Origin: Collinsella aerofaciens
Lineage (GTDB): Bacteria; Actinomycetota; Coriobacteriia; Coriobacteriales; Coriobacteriaceae
DNA: 54,975 bases
Assembly: GCF_018785265.1 (NCBI RefSeq)
Contig: NZ_WQPK01000003.1
Location: 1-54,975 of the forward strand
Direction of reading: 5' to 3'
The number at the start of each line of letters is the position of its first letter. Within the stretch, counting starts at the first letter, position 1. Below, piece by piece: positions 18,899-28,049 of this stretch. A program made the translations under genes and the position numbers. Under the pieces are notes generated by a model. It was not told the origin of the DNA, ran no database searches, and saw only the letters and a program-made list of their open reading frames with translations.

Positions 18899-19921
18899 CT
18901 AGTTCGTGCCGCGGAAGCCCTTGCCGACGATTTCGGAGCTATCGACGATGGTGATGAAGGCGCCAGGGTCAATCTCGCGGGCATAGCGGCGCAGTTGCAC
19001 TGCCTCGCGACGGCTCAGCACGCTCATGATCACCGTGACGCACTTGCCCGAGAAAGCGCCGTAGCCACGGCTGATCGTTGCCGTGCGGTTGAGATGCTTG
19101 ACGATAAACTCCTCGACCTTAAGGGGCTCGGAGCAAATGATCGTACAGACCTTACGAAGGTGAATGCTCTCGATAGCCTTGTCGACCACAAGCGTCTTGG
19201 CAAACAGGCCAAGCACGCAGTACAGACCGACGCGCGGGCCATACAGGAAAGCCGCAATGGTCACGATGCCGATATCGACCAGCAACAGGGCACGGCCGAT
19301 CTCGAGCGTCGTGCGGCGCTTGAGGATCATGGCAAGGATGTCGGTGCCGCCCGTCGAGGCGCCAATGTCAAAGACAATGGCACTGCCCAGCGCCGGCAAG
19401 ATGACGGCAAAACACAGGTCGAGCCACATATCGCCCGTCATCGAAACATCCGACGGAATGAAGAGCTCAAACAGCGAGACGTAGGCCGAAAGCGCAAACG
19501 AGGCAAAGACGCTCCAAAGGATTGCCTTGCGCTCCAAAAAGATAAAACCCAGGATGACCAGGACCGCGTTGATAATCCACATAAATACGCCGACGGGCAG
19601 AGTCGGGAACAGCGTGGAAAGAATGACCGACACGCCCGAGGTGCCGCCGAAGGCAAAGTGATTGGGCGTTTTGAAAGCCACGATGGCGAACGCCGTGAGG
19701 ACCAGGCCCAGATTGAGCTCGGCAAAAAAGCGCGGAAAGCCTGGTTCCTGGCTGCGCTTGCGGCCGGCGCGCTCGCCACGTTCGATATCCTCGCGACCGA
19801 CAACGCGCTCCATCGGCACCACCGGAGGACGATGCATCTCCTCGGCGGCACGCGACGCCGCCTCTGCCGCAGCGGCTTCAATCGCCCATGCCTTGCTTTC
19901 GGTCTCATGTTCGTCGGCCAT
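18899..19921 (-). CDS. YitT family (DUF161/DUF2179) membrane protein
   Basis: 340 residues. The first 60 are charged and cytoplasmic-looking. A five- to six-span membrane domain follows, with the YitT signature FGGTSGVSVIL and GASTGGTDILAMIL. The C-terminal DUF2179 domain reads SRGYGAFSGKCVTVIMSVLSRREA...DPGAFITIVDSSEIVGKGF. ATG 19921 has GAGGGG upstream. Common in Firmicutes and Coriobacteria; no confirmed biochemical role. The N-terminal extension with EEMHRPPVVPMERVVGRED is not part of the family. Confidence 0.88.
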   Translation of the reverse strand: MADEHETESKAWAIEAAAAEAASRAAEEMHRPPVVPMERVVGREDIERGERAGRKRSQEPGFPRFFAELNLGLVLTAFAIVAFKTPNHFAFGGTSGVSVILSTLFPTLPVGVFMWIINAVLVILGFIFLERKAILWSVFASFALSAYVSLFELFIPSDVSMTGDMWLDLCFAVILPALGSAIVFDIGASTGGTDILAMILKRRTTLEIGRALLLVDIGIVTIAAFLYGPRVGLYCVLGLFAKTLVVDKAIESIHLRKVCTIICSEPLKVEEFIVKHLNRTATISRGYGAFSGKCVTVIMSVLSRREAVQLRRYAREIDPGAFITIVDSSEIVGKGFRGTN

Positions 19922-20035
19922 TACGGCAACCCCTCGTTAACAATTTGGAAACAATGCGCCCATTAGGGTAACGCGGAACGCGAAGATTGCAACCCTTAGT
20001 TAGACGAGCGGTATGCCTGCATCGGGGGCATATAG

Positions 20036-20076
20036 AAAACGGTCGACCGCACCTTTGCTTGCGCGGTCGACCGTTT
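20036..20076 (-). terminator. Terminator of the Asp23 cluster
   Basis: Stem AAACGGTCGACCGC and GCGGTCGACCGTTT, 14 bp, loop about 12 nt, followed on the minus strand by TTCTAT. About 50 nt beyond the asp23 stop. Confidence 0.75.
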
Positions 20077-20094
20077 AGCGTTTTCGCAGGTAAA

Positions 20095-20127
20095 ACCTAT
20101 CGAAACAAACCTGTCCCTATTTGGTAG
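20095..20127. repeat. REP-like palindrome, copy 1
   Basis: AACCTA...TAGGTT arms flank a core that on the minus strand reads AAATAGGGACAGGTTTG. Weaker arms than the other copies. Ends at the asp23 stop codon. Confidence 0.45.
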
Positions 20128-20128
20128 G

Positions 20129-20653
20129 TTACTCGTGCTGGCTGGTGCGGTGCTCGTACTCCTCGGGGGTGATGACATCCTCGATGCGCAGGTTGACGCC
20201 TGCCACCTCAAGGCCGGTCATCGCGGCCAGACGCTCGGTGACGCGCGCCTTAACGTCGTCAAAGATCGCAGGCGCATAGGCGCCGTACTCGATGATGACC
20301 GAGATGTTGACGACCACGCGGTTGTCATCGGTGACCTCGACCGTCACGCCCTTGGTCAGGTTCTCGGCACCAAACTGCTCCTGCACAAAGTGCATGAGGT
20401 TGCCCTTCATGCCCAGGACGTGCGGCACCTCGCGGGTGGCCATGGCGACGATCTTCTCGATCACGCCGTTGGAATAGGTCAGCGAGTCCTCGGACTCGTC
20501 CGCCTCCTCGTCCATCTCCTCGTTGTCCTCGTCCGCATCGGACTCGGCCTCGACGAGCGCCTCGTCCTCGAGCGTCACGTCCCCGGCATCGGCGACGGCC
20601 TCATTCGCCTCGAGCTCGGTATCGGCCACATCGACCTTCGTGTTAAAAGCCAT
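20129..20653 (-). CDS. Asp23/Gls24 family envelope stress protein
   Basis: 174 residues. The first 55 are very acidic (AESDADEDNEEMDEEADES). The Asp23 domain follows: SNGVIEKIVAMATREVPHVLGMKG, then DDNRVVVNISVIIEYGAYAPAIFDDVKARVTERLAAMTGLEVAGVNLRIEDVI. Proteins of this family coat the inner face of the membrane, anchored by AmaP. ATG 20653 has AAGGAGG. Third gene of the AmaP-DUF2273-Asp23 set, consistent with a cell-envelope stress complex. The long acidic head is unusual for the family. Confidence 0.9.
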   Translation of the reverse strand: MAFNTKVDVADTELEANEAVADAGDVTLEDEALVEAESDADEDNEEMDEEADESEDSLTYSNGVIEKIVAMATREVPHVLGMKGNLMHFVQEQFGAENLTKGVTVEVTDDNRVVVNISVIIEYGAYAPAIFDDVKARVTERLAAMTGLEVAGVNLRIEDVITPEEYEHRTSQHE

Positions 20654-20697
20654 GGTTCCTCCTTATGCCTGCCGCAGATGCGACAGTCGAATACATA

Positions 20698-21075
20698 TTA
20701 GCGGCCGCTAAACAGACGGCCGAAGAAGTTGACGATACCGTTCTCGCCGTCGCGAATCTGGCCGATCACGGCGCCAATCAGCACAAAGAATGCGATGACG
20801 AGCGTGTCCCACAGGCCCAACGTAAGTACCAGCACGGCGAGGATAAAGCCAGCCACGGCGCCGAGCGTAGTGTTGGGGTGGCGCACGGCGTAGCTCCAGA
20901 TAGCAGCGCCCGTACCTTTGATGAGACCCATGGCCTCGTCAAAGTCGTTGACGGCGCTGTCGTGCTGCTCGCCGGCCTCGGGCTTGGTGTCGGCGGACTC
21001 GCCTGCTGGCGTAGCGTTCTGGTCGATCGTCAGGCGCGGCGTGCGGGCGGTCTTGTCTTGGTTGGTATCACTCAC
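20698..21075 (-). CDS. DUF2273 small membrane protein
   Basis: 125 residues starting at GTG 21075 (VSDTNQDK), which has GGAGG upstream and overlaps the amaP stop by 8 nt. After a polar 60-residue region there are two hydrophobic segments, HPNTTLGAVAGFILAVLVLTLG and DTLVIAFFVLIGAVIGQIRDG, the DUF2273 pattern, ending in NFFGRLFSGR. DUF2273 genes regularly sit between amaP and asp23. The polar N-terminal half is longer than in most relatives, which are about 60-70 residues. Confidence 0.83.
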   Translation of the reverse strand: MSDTNQDKTARTPRLTIDQNATPAGESADTKPEAGEQHDSAVNDFDEAMGLIKGTGAAIWSYAVRHPNTTLGAVAGFILAVLVLTLGLWDTLVIAFFVLIGAVIGQIRDGENGIVNFFGRLFSGR

Positions 21076-21613
21076 CGGAAACCTCCACGGTCTGGACGGT
21101 AGTCTTGGACGGCAAAAAACGGACGCGCGCGGTCGTGCCCGGCGTGCCGAGCATGGTGTCGCAGGCCTTCTCGATGCGCTGCTGCATCGAGGTGGCAAGG
21201 GAGGCGACGTCCTTATCATCGAGCGCGATGGCCTCGACCTTAAAACGAACGCGGGACTCGTCGGGGCCTTGAACGCGTGCCTCGATATGCTCAACCATCA
21301 CGCGATCATCGCACTCCGCCGCGGCACGGGCGCACGAGGAAAGCGCTGCGAGCGTAACCTCGATATTGCGCTCCCCCGCCGGATGCACGCAGGACGGCTC
21401 GCGACGCGCGAACATCAGGCGGAAAAAACCGATGAGCACGCCAAGTGCCACGATAGCAGTACACACCGTAACGACGACGCGAGGCATGGTGTCACGCAAC
21501 AGCAACATAATGCGATACGTATACGGTCCCCAGAACTGGCAGACAAGCGCACCCAGCGCCACGATGGAGGCGGCAAGATACACGATCGCTAGGGCTCGTT
21601 TGAGTACGCGCAC
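21068..21613 (-). CDS. amaP: Alkaline-shock membrane anchor protein AmaP-like
   Basis: 181 residues if started at GTG 21613 (AAGGGAG a few nt upstream); in-frame ATGs at 21661/21664 lack a ribosome site and lie in the yebC terminator. Two hydrophobic segments, ALAIVYLAASIVALGALVCQF and VVVTVCTAIVALGVLIGFF, precede a soluble domain ending QQRIEKACDTMLGTPGTTARVRF. This is the AmaP arrangement: two spans, then a domain that recruits Asp23. Direct overlap with the DUF2273 gene and proximity to asp23 support the call. Start is the least certain part. Confidence 0.75.
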   Translation of the reverse strand: MRVLKRALAIVYLAASIVALGALVCQFWGPYTYRIMLLLRDTMPRVVVTVCTAIVALGVLIGFFRLMFARREPSCVHPAGERNIEVTLAALSSCARAAAECDDRVMVEHIEARVQGPDESRVRFKVEAIALDDKDVASLATSMQQRIEKACDTMLGTPGTTARVRFLPSKTTVQTVEVSGE

Positions 21614-21667
21614 GCGCGCTCCCTTCAGGTTTCGGTCCACAGAATGCAAAACGATTCGCATCATTAT

Positions 21668-21709
21668 AAAAGAGCCGGGTCCGGTGCCATACGCACGCGG
21701 ATCCGGCTC
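21668..21709 (-). terminator. Terminator of yebC
   Basis: GAGCCGGATCC and GGACCCGGCTC on the minus strand (10 of 11) are followed by TTTTAT. About 70 nt past the yebC stop. Confidence 0.75.
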
Positions 21710-21778
21710 ATCTATTCCACGAGGCTTGCATGCTCGCTTCATTATGCCCAGATATGCACGGCTTAACCCGTGCAGGCG

Positions 21779-22585
21779 CTACTCCTCCTCGAGGGCAGCG
21801 ATGACCTCGTCGGTCATGTCCATGGTGCTGTAGACGTCCTGGACGTCGTCGAGCTCCTCGAGACGGTCGATGAGGCGCTGAACCTTCTTGGCGTCGGTAC
21901 CGGAGACCTCGGTCGGGGTAGTCGGGACCATGGTGGTCTCGGAGCCCTTGACCTGGATGCCCTGCTCCTCGAGTGCCTTGGAGACAGCCATGACGTCGTT
22001 GGCAGCGGTCCAGACGATCCACTCCTCGCCAGCGTCCTCGTAGTCCTCGCCACCGGCCTCGGCGATAGCCATCATGAACTCATCCTCGTCACCGGCAGCA
22101 CCGTTGGCGATCATGGTCTCCTTCTTGGCGTTCTCGTCCAAGATCTCCTTGGCGACGACGATCTGGCCCTTGCGCTCAAACTGGAAGGCGACGGAGCCGG
22201 AGGTGCCCAGGTTGCCGCCAGCGTGGGAGAAGGCGGAACGGACATCGGCGGCAGTGCGGTTGCGGTTATCGGTCAGGCAGTCGACGTAGACGGCGACACC
22301 GGCGGGACCATAGCCCTCGTACACGATGTTCTCGTAGACAGCGGCGTCGGCACCCGAACCGAAGGCCTTGTCGATAGCGGACTTGATCTTGTCCTTGGGC
22401 ATGGACTGAGCCTTGGCCTTAGCAACAGCAGCAGCGAGGCTGGCGTTGTTCTCAGGCAGCGGGTCGCCGCCGAGACGGGCAGCAACGGTGATGTTGCGGC
22501 TCAGCTTGGAGAAGAGGGCGGAACGCTTGGCGTCCTGCGCGCCCTTACGATGCTTGGTTGTGGCCCACTTAGAGTGTCCGGACAT
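21779..22585 (-). CDS. YebC/PmpR family protein
   Basis: 268 residues with the family opening MSGHSKWATTKHRKGAQDAKR and the YEGYGPAGVAVYVDCLTDNRNRTAADVRSAF block. In place of the usual short loop there is an extended acidic insert (NGAAGDEDEFMMAIAEAGGEDYEDAGEEW), making it about 25 residues longer than most members. YebC proteins were described as transcription regulators and, more recently, as ribosome-associated factors easing translation of proline stretches. The (Ala-Pro)n protein at 17384-18748 would be an obvious client, but this is speculation. ATG 22585 follows a weak GGAG site. Confidence 0.92.
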   Translation of the reverse strand: MSGHSKWATTKHRKGAQDAKRSALFSKLSRNITVAARLGGDPLPENNASLAAAVAKAKAQSMPKDKIKSAIDKAFGSGADAAVYENIVYEGYGPAGVAVYVDCLTDNRNRTAADVRSAFSHAGGNLGTSGSVAFQFERKGQIVVAKEILDENAKKETMIANGAAGDEDEFMMAIAEAGGEDYEDAGEEWIVWTAANDVMAVSKALEEQGIQVKGSETTMVPTTPTEVSGTDAKKVQRLIDRLEELDDVQDVYSTMDMTDEVIAALEEE

Positions 22586-22713
22586 ACGTGTCTCCTATCG
22601 GTTTCGACCTAAAGCCCAGCGCAGATGCTCGGGCAATATAAACAAACGTCGTTATGATATACCTACTGGCCTGCGAGATAAACCCCAAAATGAAGGCGTC
22701 GTGATGATACAGC

Positions 22714-22748
22714 CCCTTGGTGCAAAGTAACCTGTCCCCTTTGCACCA
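22714..22748. repeat. REP-like palindrome, copy 2
   Basis: Perfect 11-bp arms TTGGTGCAAAG and CTTTGCACCAA enclose TAACCTGTCCC. Ends 3 nt from the DUF6020 stop codon. Confidence 0.7.
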
Positions 22749-22750
22749 AA

Positions 22751-24934
22751 TTAGGACCAGAGGAGGTCGCTGCGGGTGATGGTGGCGCCGATGGCAAAGG
22801 GCATGCAGGCGATGACCGGATACAGGTAGCGCATGTAGGTCGAGCCGTTGCAGGGACCGATCAGGCACACGGCGAGCACGCCCAGCAGCGGCACCCAAAT
22901 GGCCAGCCCGCGCCACGAATGACGACGTAGCAGATAGACCACCACGGCGATCATGATCCACACATAGGTGGCCGAGCTCATGGTGAGCGAGATAAACGGG
23001 ATGCGCTGCACCGCCACGCGGTACAGGTTGATCAGGTGGTCGCACCAGCGCACAACCTTGCTATCGACCGGATGGAAGTCGAAGTACTTGAGGTTATCGG
23101 GCTTTGCCATGATCTCGGCACTGCGCGCCGTGCTGTAGACCCACGCATCGCGGGCACTCGGATAAAAGTAGCCGTAATAGTTATTGATGAGCGCCGAGAT
23201 ATAGCACTCGGGATCCTTTTTGAACATCTGGGCCCACACCTCAAAATAGGCCTTGATGTCCTCCTGCGAGGCGTACTCGTTAAAGCAGTTCTTGACGGCA
23301 TCGGACTTATCTGGGTTGTAACGGCGGCCCAGATTCTCGTACTTGAGCACACGGTCGATCACGGCGCGCTCTTCGTCGGTCACCAAGCCGTCGCAAGGAG
23401 CCTCCACGACGGTGCCGTCCTCCTTAACCGTGGGATTGACGCCCGAGTTGAGGCCATCGTGCTTTTGGACGAAACGAGCCGTCTGCTGGAACGGAATCGA
23501 GAGGATTTCGCGCTTGGAACCAGGCGTGATGTCGTGCACCGGCATAAAGACCTTGGTGAAGTACATATTAGAGGCAAGGCAGAGCGCAAGCACCGCAAGA
23601 ACGCCCACCCAGCGGAAACGCGGCGTGGCGCCCGAAGTCGCAGCACCAGCCTGCTTGGCTGCACGATGAGCCACATGCGCGTCCCACGCGCAAAACGCCG
23701 CCGCGATCACGCATGCCGCCAGGGAAAACACCAGGCCGCCGTTGCGCAGAAACGTGGAACCCATGGCGCCCAGAGCGAGCAGCAGCCAGTCGTGGCGCGC
23801 AAAGAGCACAGGCCTCTGTTCGCCTGCACGCTCGACATTGGCATCGCGACGGGGCAGGCCGCAGGCCACGAGCTTCACGGTCTGCACCAACAGCACCAAA
23901 AACGCGTCGGCAAACAGCACGTCTTTGGTAAGCAAGGCCGCGTAGTTGGAGAACATGGGCATAAACACAAAGAACAGCAGGATTACGCCGCGGACCGGCA
24001 GGCTCACGCCCAGCTTGCGCAGCGACGAGATGGAATAGGCCATGCAGGCGGCCGTAATGACGAACTGAGCGCAGGTGTAGATGGCAAGACCTGCGTTGGC
24101 GCTGTTGAACAGTGAAAGCCCCAGCTGGACGCACGAACCGATGATAGCCGTATGCACCACGGGGTGATGTCCGTTGAGCAGCACATTGGGATTGAGCAGA
24201 CGCAGGTAGTCACTCGTGCCGTTGGGGTAGTTGAACCACTGGCGAATCTGCGCACCCGTATCTCCCATAAAAAGGCCGGGCAGCGAAGCGATGAGCGTGG
24301 GCGCCCAAGCGACCATAAGCACCAGGAAGGGCCCGGCAAAGGGATGGACCGAGAGCACGGCGTGAGCCACACGCCATACGCGGCCAAAGTGCGCTTCGGA
24401 AAACGGAATGCGCCGAGAGCTCAGCCAATCTAGACACTCAAAGGCAAGGTAGAAGGCAACGACCGCCAAGAGCATCCAGCCCGCACCGCCTATCCAGGCG
24501 CAGATGATGCGGGCCTTGTCGCCGAGCACGATCTCGGCCGAATCGGTGAGGTCGTAGCTGCGGCCAAACACCATGCAGACGGCAAAGAACAGCGACGGAA
24601 GGATCACCGAGGGACGCCAAGCGTCGCCGCGGCCAAAGAATACGTAGCGAAACGGCAGCGTGAGCAGGCAGGCAAGCGCAAGCAGCATGACCGCGTCGGT
24701 ATGGCCGGCAAACGAGAGGAGCACCTCGTAGCACACGTACAGCATGCCCGAGGCTTTGGGGTCAATCGCCAAGACTGCGTTGCTCGACACCGGGGCGGGA
24801 TCGATGGAAAACGCCGTGGTCGCCAACAGCGCGAGCAAAAATGCGATGAGCGTCTGCTTGGCGGGGTAGCGCTTAAACCAGACGATGCGGGCAGCGTCGC
24901 GCGCAGCCGTTGTGGAGAGGTCGGGATCCTTCAC
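22751..24934 (-). CDS. DUF6020 family polytopic membrane protein
   Basis: 727 residues, about 12-14 hydrophobic spans. It resembles large glycosyltransferase-fold (GT-C-like) membrane proteins annotated DUF6020. Notable segments are GLFMGDTGAQIRQWFNYPNG, an extracytoplasmic-loop motif with an early Asp, and LLNGHHPVVHTAIIGSCVQLG. A large soluble loop follows at about 480-620 (FQQTARFVQKHDG...). It ends VCLIGPCNGSTYMRYLYPVIACMPFAIG. A lipid-linked sugar or polyisoprenyl donor substrate is possible, but no catalytic residue can be assigned. The ATG 24934 start has a weak GAAAG site. Lies between lgt and yebC, with palindromic repeats at both ends. Confidence 0.75.
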   Translation of the reverse strand: MKDPDLSTTAARDAARIVWFKRYPAKQTLIAFLLALLATTAFSIDPAPVSSNAVLAIDPKASGMLYVCYEVLLSFAGHTDAVMLLALACLLTLPFRYVFFGRGDAWRPSVILPSLFFAVCMVFGRSYDLTDSAEIVLGDKARIICAWIGGAGWMLLAVVAFYLAFECLDWLSSRRIPFSEAHFGRVWRVAHAVLSVHPFAGPFLVLMVAWAPTLIASLPGLFMGDTGAQIRQWFNYPNGTSDYLRLLNPNVLLNGHHPVVHTAIIGSCVQLGLSLFNSANAGLAIYTCAQFVITAACMAYSISSLRKLGVSLPVRGVILLFFVFMPMFSNYAALLTKDVLFADAFLVLLVQTVKLVACGLPRRDANVERAGEQRPVLFARHDWLLLALGAMGSTFLRNGGLVFSLAACVIAAAFCAWDAHVAHRAAKQAGAATSGATPRFRWVGVLAVLALCLASNMYFTKVFMPVHDITPGSKREILSIPFQQTARFVQKHDGLNSGVNPTVKEDGTVVEAPCDGLVTDEERAVIDRVLKYENLGRRYNPDKSDAVKNCFNEYASQEDIKAYFEVWAQMFKKDPECYISALINNYYGYFYPSARDAWVYSTARSAEIMAKPDNLKYFDFHPVDSKVVRWCDHLINLYRVAVQRIPFISLTMSSATYVWIMIAVVVYLLRRHSWRGLAIWVPLLGVLAVCLIGPCNGSTYMRYLYPVIACMPFAIGATITRSDLLWS

Positions 24935-24975
24935 AGTCCGAAAGCCTTTCTAGAAACCTATCAAACTCGGCAAGA

Positions 24976-25016
24976 CCACCACAAAGGTGCCTGTCCCCTT
25001 TGTGGTGGTTTTGGTG
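24976..25016. repeat. REP-like palindrome, copy 3
   Basis: Arms ACCACCACAAAGG and CCTTTGTGGTGGT (13 bp) enclose TGCCTGTCC. A further GGTGGTT follows. Ends at the lgt stop codon. Confidence 0.72.
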
Positions 25017-25017
25017 G

Positions 25018-25839
25018 TTAGGCGTCCAAGTAGACGCGCTGGGGGCGATTGCGGTGTCGGGCGAAGATGATGAGCGCCAGACCGGCGATCACGAGCGGCA
25101 AACTCAGCAGCTGACCCATGGTGATGACGCCGCCCAGCAGATAACCCAGCTGGGCATCGGGCACGCGCACGAACTCAACGAGAAAGCGGACGATGCCGTA
25201 CCCCATCACGAACACGCCCATAAACGTGCCCTGGGGCAGTAGCGGCTTTTTGCGGCTGAGCACCTGCAAAATACAGAAGAGCACGACGCCCTCAAGAAAC
25301 GCCTCGTAGAGCTGGGAGGGATGGCGCGGCATATCGCCCGCGGTGCCGCCAAAGACCACACCCCAAGGCAGATCAGTCGGTTTGCCCCACAGCTCACCGT
25401 TGACGAAGTTGGCGCAACGGCCCAGGCACAGCGCCAGCGGGGCGCCGATCACGGCAAGGTCGGCGACGGTCCAGGCGTCGAGCTTATACATGCGGCACAC
25501 GATGATGCCGCCCAAGATGCCGCCCACCAAGCCGCCGTGGAAGCTCATGCCTCCCTCGTTGGTGGCAAAGATCTCGAGCGGGTGGGTCCAATAGTAGCCA
25601 TCGCCGTAAAAGACGACGTAAAACAGGCGCGCGCCGATAATAAGGCCAAAGACCGCACCGACCACGACGCTCGTCAGGTCATCGATCGTGATGTCGAAGC
25701 CCCAACGACGTTGCGTGCGGTACATAACGACCGCCGTGAGCAGAGCGCCGACCACGTAGGCCAGACCGTACCAGTAGATGGTGATGGGGCCCGCCGAGAT
25801 CGCGACGGGATCAAGCATATGGTAGAGGTCGTTGAGCAT
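25018..25839 (-). CDS. lgt: Prolipoprotein diacylglyceryl transferase
   Basis: Membrane enzyme transferring diacylglycerol from phosphatidylglycerol to the lipobox Cys of prolipoproteins. About 273 residues and seven hydrophobic spans. Hallmarks are GGMSFHGGLVGG (essential His) and GRCANFVNGELWG (Arg and Asn of the Lgt signature), then RHPSQLYEAFLEG. I chose ATG 25839 with GGGGGA upstream; the in-frame start nine codons earlier lies in a hairpin. A likely client in this window is the lipoprotein at 46361. Confidence 0.95.
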   Translation of the reverse strand: MLNDLYHMLDPVAISAGPITIYWYGLAYVVGALLTAVVMYRTQRRWGFDITIDDLTSVVVGAVFGLIIGARLFYVVFYGDGYYWTHPLEIFATNEGGMSFHGGLVGGILGGIIVCRMYKLDAWTVADLAVIGAPLALCLGRCANFVNGELWGKPTDLPWGVVFGGTAGDMPRHPSQLYEAFLEGVVLFCILQVLSRKKPLLPQGTFMGVFVMGYGIVRFLVEFVRVPDAQLGYLLGGVITMGQLLSLPLVIAGLALIIFARHRNRPQRVYLDA

Positions 25840-25863
25840 ATCGATCCCCCTGCTCCCTACATA

Positions 25864-25904
25864 CAAATGCGGCCGCGGGCCTTACGCTCGCAGCCGCATA
25901 TTTG
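25864..25904 (-). terminator. Hairpin between nifU-like gene and lgt
   Basis: CAAATGCGGC and GCCGCATATTTG pair imperfectly around a G+C-rich loop; the minus-strand exit is TTTGTATG. A weak terminator after the NifU-like gene. Confidence 0.5.
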
Positions 25905-25948
25905 GGCGTAACGTCTATGCGGAGCGTACCGTCCGCAGCTTTCGCATC

Positions 25949-26227
25949 TTAGAACGGGGCGTACTCGTCGTACAGGTCCTCGGCCTCGCCGGAAGCATTG
26001 ACCTGCTCAACGCGGGTAACGCCGGGCACGTGCTCCTTCAGGATGCGCTCGATGCCCATGGAAAGGGTTAGCGAGCTCATGGGGCAGCCGGCACAGGCGC
26101 CCTGCAGCTCCAGCTTGACGACGCCCTCGTCGTCGACGCCCACATACTCCATATCGCCACCGTCGGCCTGCAGGTTGGGGCGAATCTCTTCAAGAACCTT
26201 CTTAAGCAGCTCTTCGTTAACAGCCAC
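25949..26227 (-). CDS. NifU C-terminal-domain iron-sulfur scaffold
   Basis: 92 residues, the stand-alone NifU C-terminal domain. The CAGCPMSS motif supplies the two Cys that hold a bridging [4Fe-4S] cluster in the dimer. The N terminus LLKKVLEEIRPNLQADGGD is typical. Starts at GTG 26227 with AAGGAG 7 nt upstream. Likely a carrier delivering clusters to apo-proteins; the activase at 33804 is one client type in this organism. No other Fe-S assembly genes are adjacent. Confidence 0.9.
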   Translation of the reverse strand: MAVNEELLKKVLEEIRPNLQADGGDMEYVGVDDEGVVKLELQGACAGCPMSSLTLSMGIERILKEHVPGVTRVEQVNASGEAEDLYDEYAPF

Positions 26228-26397
26228 AGGGGCTCCTTTCTCACAACAACGCGGGCACGCCCGCGGACAGAAGCTATGTTACTACAGCCATGTACCCGCT
26301 CACGAGCCGTCCATGCGCGCAGACGCGACTTTCACGAGTAGTCAATTTGGGACGGGGCTCTTTTGGCTGTTTTGCCGTCAGCTGGCGTTGGCACGCG

Positions 26398-26922
26398 CTA
26401 CTGCTGAGCCTGTCCCCCGGTACCAATCTGGACATCGACGATGACCTGGCGGTAGCTGATGCCGCAGGAGTCGAGAATGCGGCGGCTGATACGGCCGTCA
26501 TCGGTATCGGCATACTTATTGTCCAGGTAGACGACCTCGCCTACACCTACCTGCGCCAGGATCTTGGCACAGTCGTGGCACGGGAATAGCGTGACGTAGA
26601 CTGTGGAACCCTCGAGGTCCTTGAGCGAGCCACGGTAGTTGAGCACGGCGTTGGCCTCGGCATGGACCACGTAGTTGTGCTTATCCTGCAATGGGTCGTC
26701 GCTCGTACCCCACGGGAAAAAGTCATCGTTGAGCGCCGAGGGCGTACCGTTGTAGCCCACCGAAAGGATGCGGTGGTTGGTGCTGGCGATGCACGCGCCC
26801 ACCTGCGTGTTAGGGTCCTTGCTGCGGCGCTGCGCGGCAATGGCCACGCTCATAAAGAACTCATCCCAGCTAATGACGTCGCGGCGCTTGCCCGACGCGG
26901 TTTGATGAAGATCGTCCGACAT
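26398..26922 (-). CDS. dCMP deaminase family protein
   Basis: Zinc-dependent deaminase, 174 residues. The zinc/catalytic site is the HAEANAVLN motif (His, Glu) with PCHDCAKIL (two Cys). The substrate-side motif VGYNGTPS and the PLQDKHNYVVHAE spacing match dCMP deaminases that feed dUMP to thymidylate synthesis. I chose ATG 26922 (MSDDLHQ) with GGAGGTG upstream. Could also belong to the broader ComE deaminase-like group. Confidence 0.9.
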   Translation of the reverse strand: MSDDLHQTASGKRRDVISWDEFFMSVAIAAQRRSKDPNTQVGACIASTNHRILSVGYNGTPSALNDDFFPWGTSDDPLQDKHNYVVHAEANAVLNYRGSLKDLEGSTVYVTLFPCHDCAKILAQVGVGEVVYLDNKYADTDDGRISRRILDSCGISYRQVIVDVQIGTGGQAQQ

Positions 26923-27006
26923 GGCAGGCACCTCCGAAATCGCAATAGTTTGACCCATTGTAGCAGGTGGAAGGTAGGGGCGTTTATCCCACCGGCGCCC
27001 TCACTT

Positions 27007-27858
27007 TCACGCGCGGCGGGGCTTTTGGTTGATGCGGTAAAGCTCGGCGAGGCCCCGCAGCGTCAACGCGTCATCGACCGTCAGGCTATGGCCGACCAGG
27101 GCCGCAAGCGCCTCGGCATCGTCGCCGGTAATGACAATGGGCACATCGCCCTCCCCCGCGGCCTTGGTCGCACGCATCTCGGCAAGCACCATGTCGAGCA
27201 TGCCGTCGATACGGGCTACCTCGCCCAAAACCACGCCCGAGCGCATGGCCTCGCGCGTGTTGCGGCCGATGACGTGTGTCGGCGCCGAGGGCTCAACCTG
27301 GGGCAGGCGCGCTGCTGCCGCCGAAAGCGAGCGGGCACCGAGGGCCAGGCCCGGCGCGATAACGCCGCCGACAAAGGTACCGTGCGCGTCGATGACCTCG
27401 ATATTGGTCGTCGTGCCCAGGTCGATCACGATGCACGGCGAGCCGTAGACGGCGCGGGCTGCCACGGCGTCGGCGATGCGGTCGGGACCGATCTCGGCCG
27501 GGTCATCGTAGTGCACGGGTATGCCGGTCTTGAGGCCCGGCCCCACCGTGAGCACGCGCCCCGTGCAGGTATGGGAAAGTGCCGCCTTCCACGGGCGCTC
27601 GAGCGCCGGGACCACACAGCTCAGCACGGCAGCCGTGGGCACAAGCGCACCCGGCATGCCCGCATCGGCCGCCAGTGTGGCCATAACCTGCACGAGACGC
27701 ATGCGCGCCTCGTCTGCCGTGATGCTCGACGGCGTGGTGATCTCGCACGTCGCAAGCGGACATTCCTGCGCCGCGGCCGAATCCTCGGCAAACAGGCCAA
27801 AGCGAATGAACGTGTTGCCTACGTCGACCGTCAATATATATGCGCATCCATTTTGCAT
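27007..27858 (-). CDS. coaX: Type III pantothenate kinase
   Basis: ASKHA-fold kinase for the first step of CoA synthesis. It shows the phosphate-1 motif LTVDVGNTFIRFGLF, the GPDRIADAVAA segment, IVIDLGTTTNIEVID (phosphate-2, with Asp) and GGVIAPGLALGARSL. About 283 residues. I chose ATG 27858 (MQNGCAY) with AAAGGAG 10 nt upstream. CoaX enzymes are feedback-insensitive and need a monovalent cation (family knowledge). Divergent from the OPT transporter gene over about 190 nt. Confidence 0.93.
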   Translation of the reverse strand: MQNGCAYILTVDVGNTFIRFGLFAEDSAAAQECPLATCEITTPSSITADEARMRLVQVMATLAADAGMPGALVPTAAVLSCVVPALERPWKAALSHTCTGRVLTVGPGLKTGIPVHYDDPAEIGPDRIADAVAARAVYGSPCIVIDLGTTTNIEVIDAHGTFVGGVIAPGLALGARSLSAAAARLPQVEPSAPTHVIGRNTREAMRSGVVLGEVARIDGMLDMVLAEMRATKAAGEGDVPIVITGDDAEALAALVGHSLTVDDALTLRGLAELYRINQKPRRA

Positions 27859-28049
27859 CGTCGGCGCTCCTTTCGTCTGCCCAGCAGTATATCGCCTACC
27901 TAAACCAGTCATCCCAAAATGACTAGCTTGCGGCTATACTGGTGCGCGGTCGTTTGCGAGCTCACGCGGCGGCCCTTGGTAACCCGACTTCCCGCGCCGT
28001 ATCCGTAGCGGCGCTCCCGGGGAAGCGGATATACGCAAAGGAGTTCTAT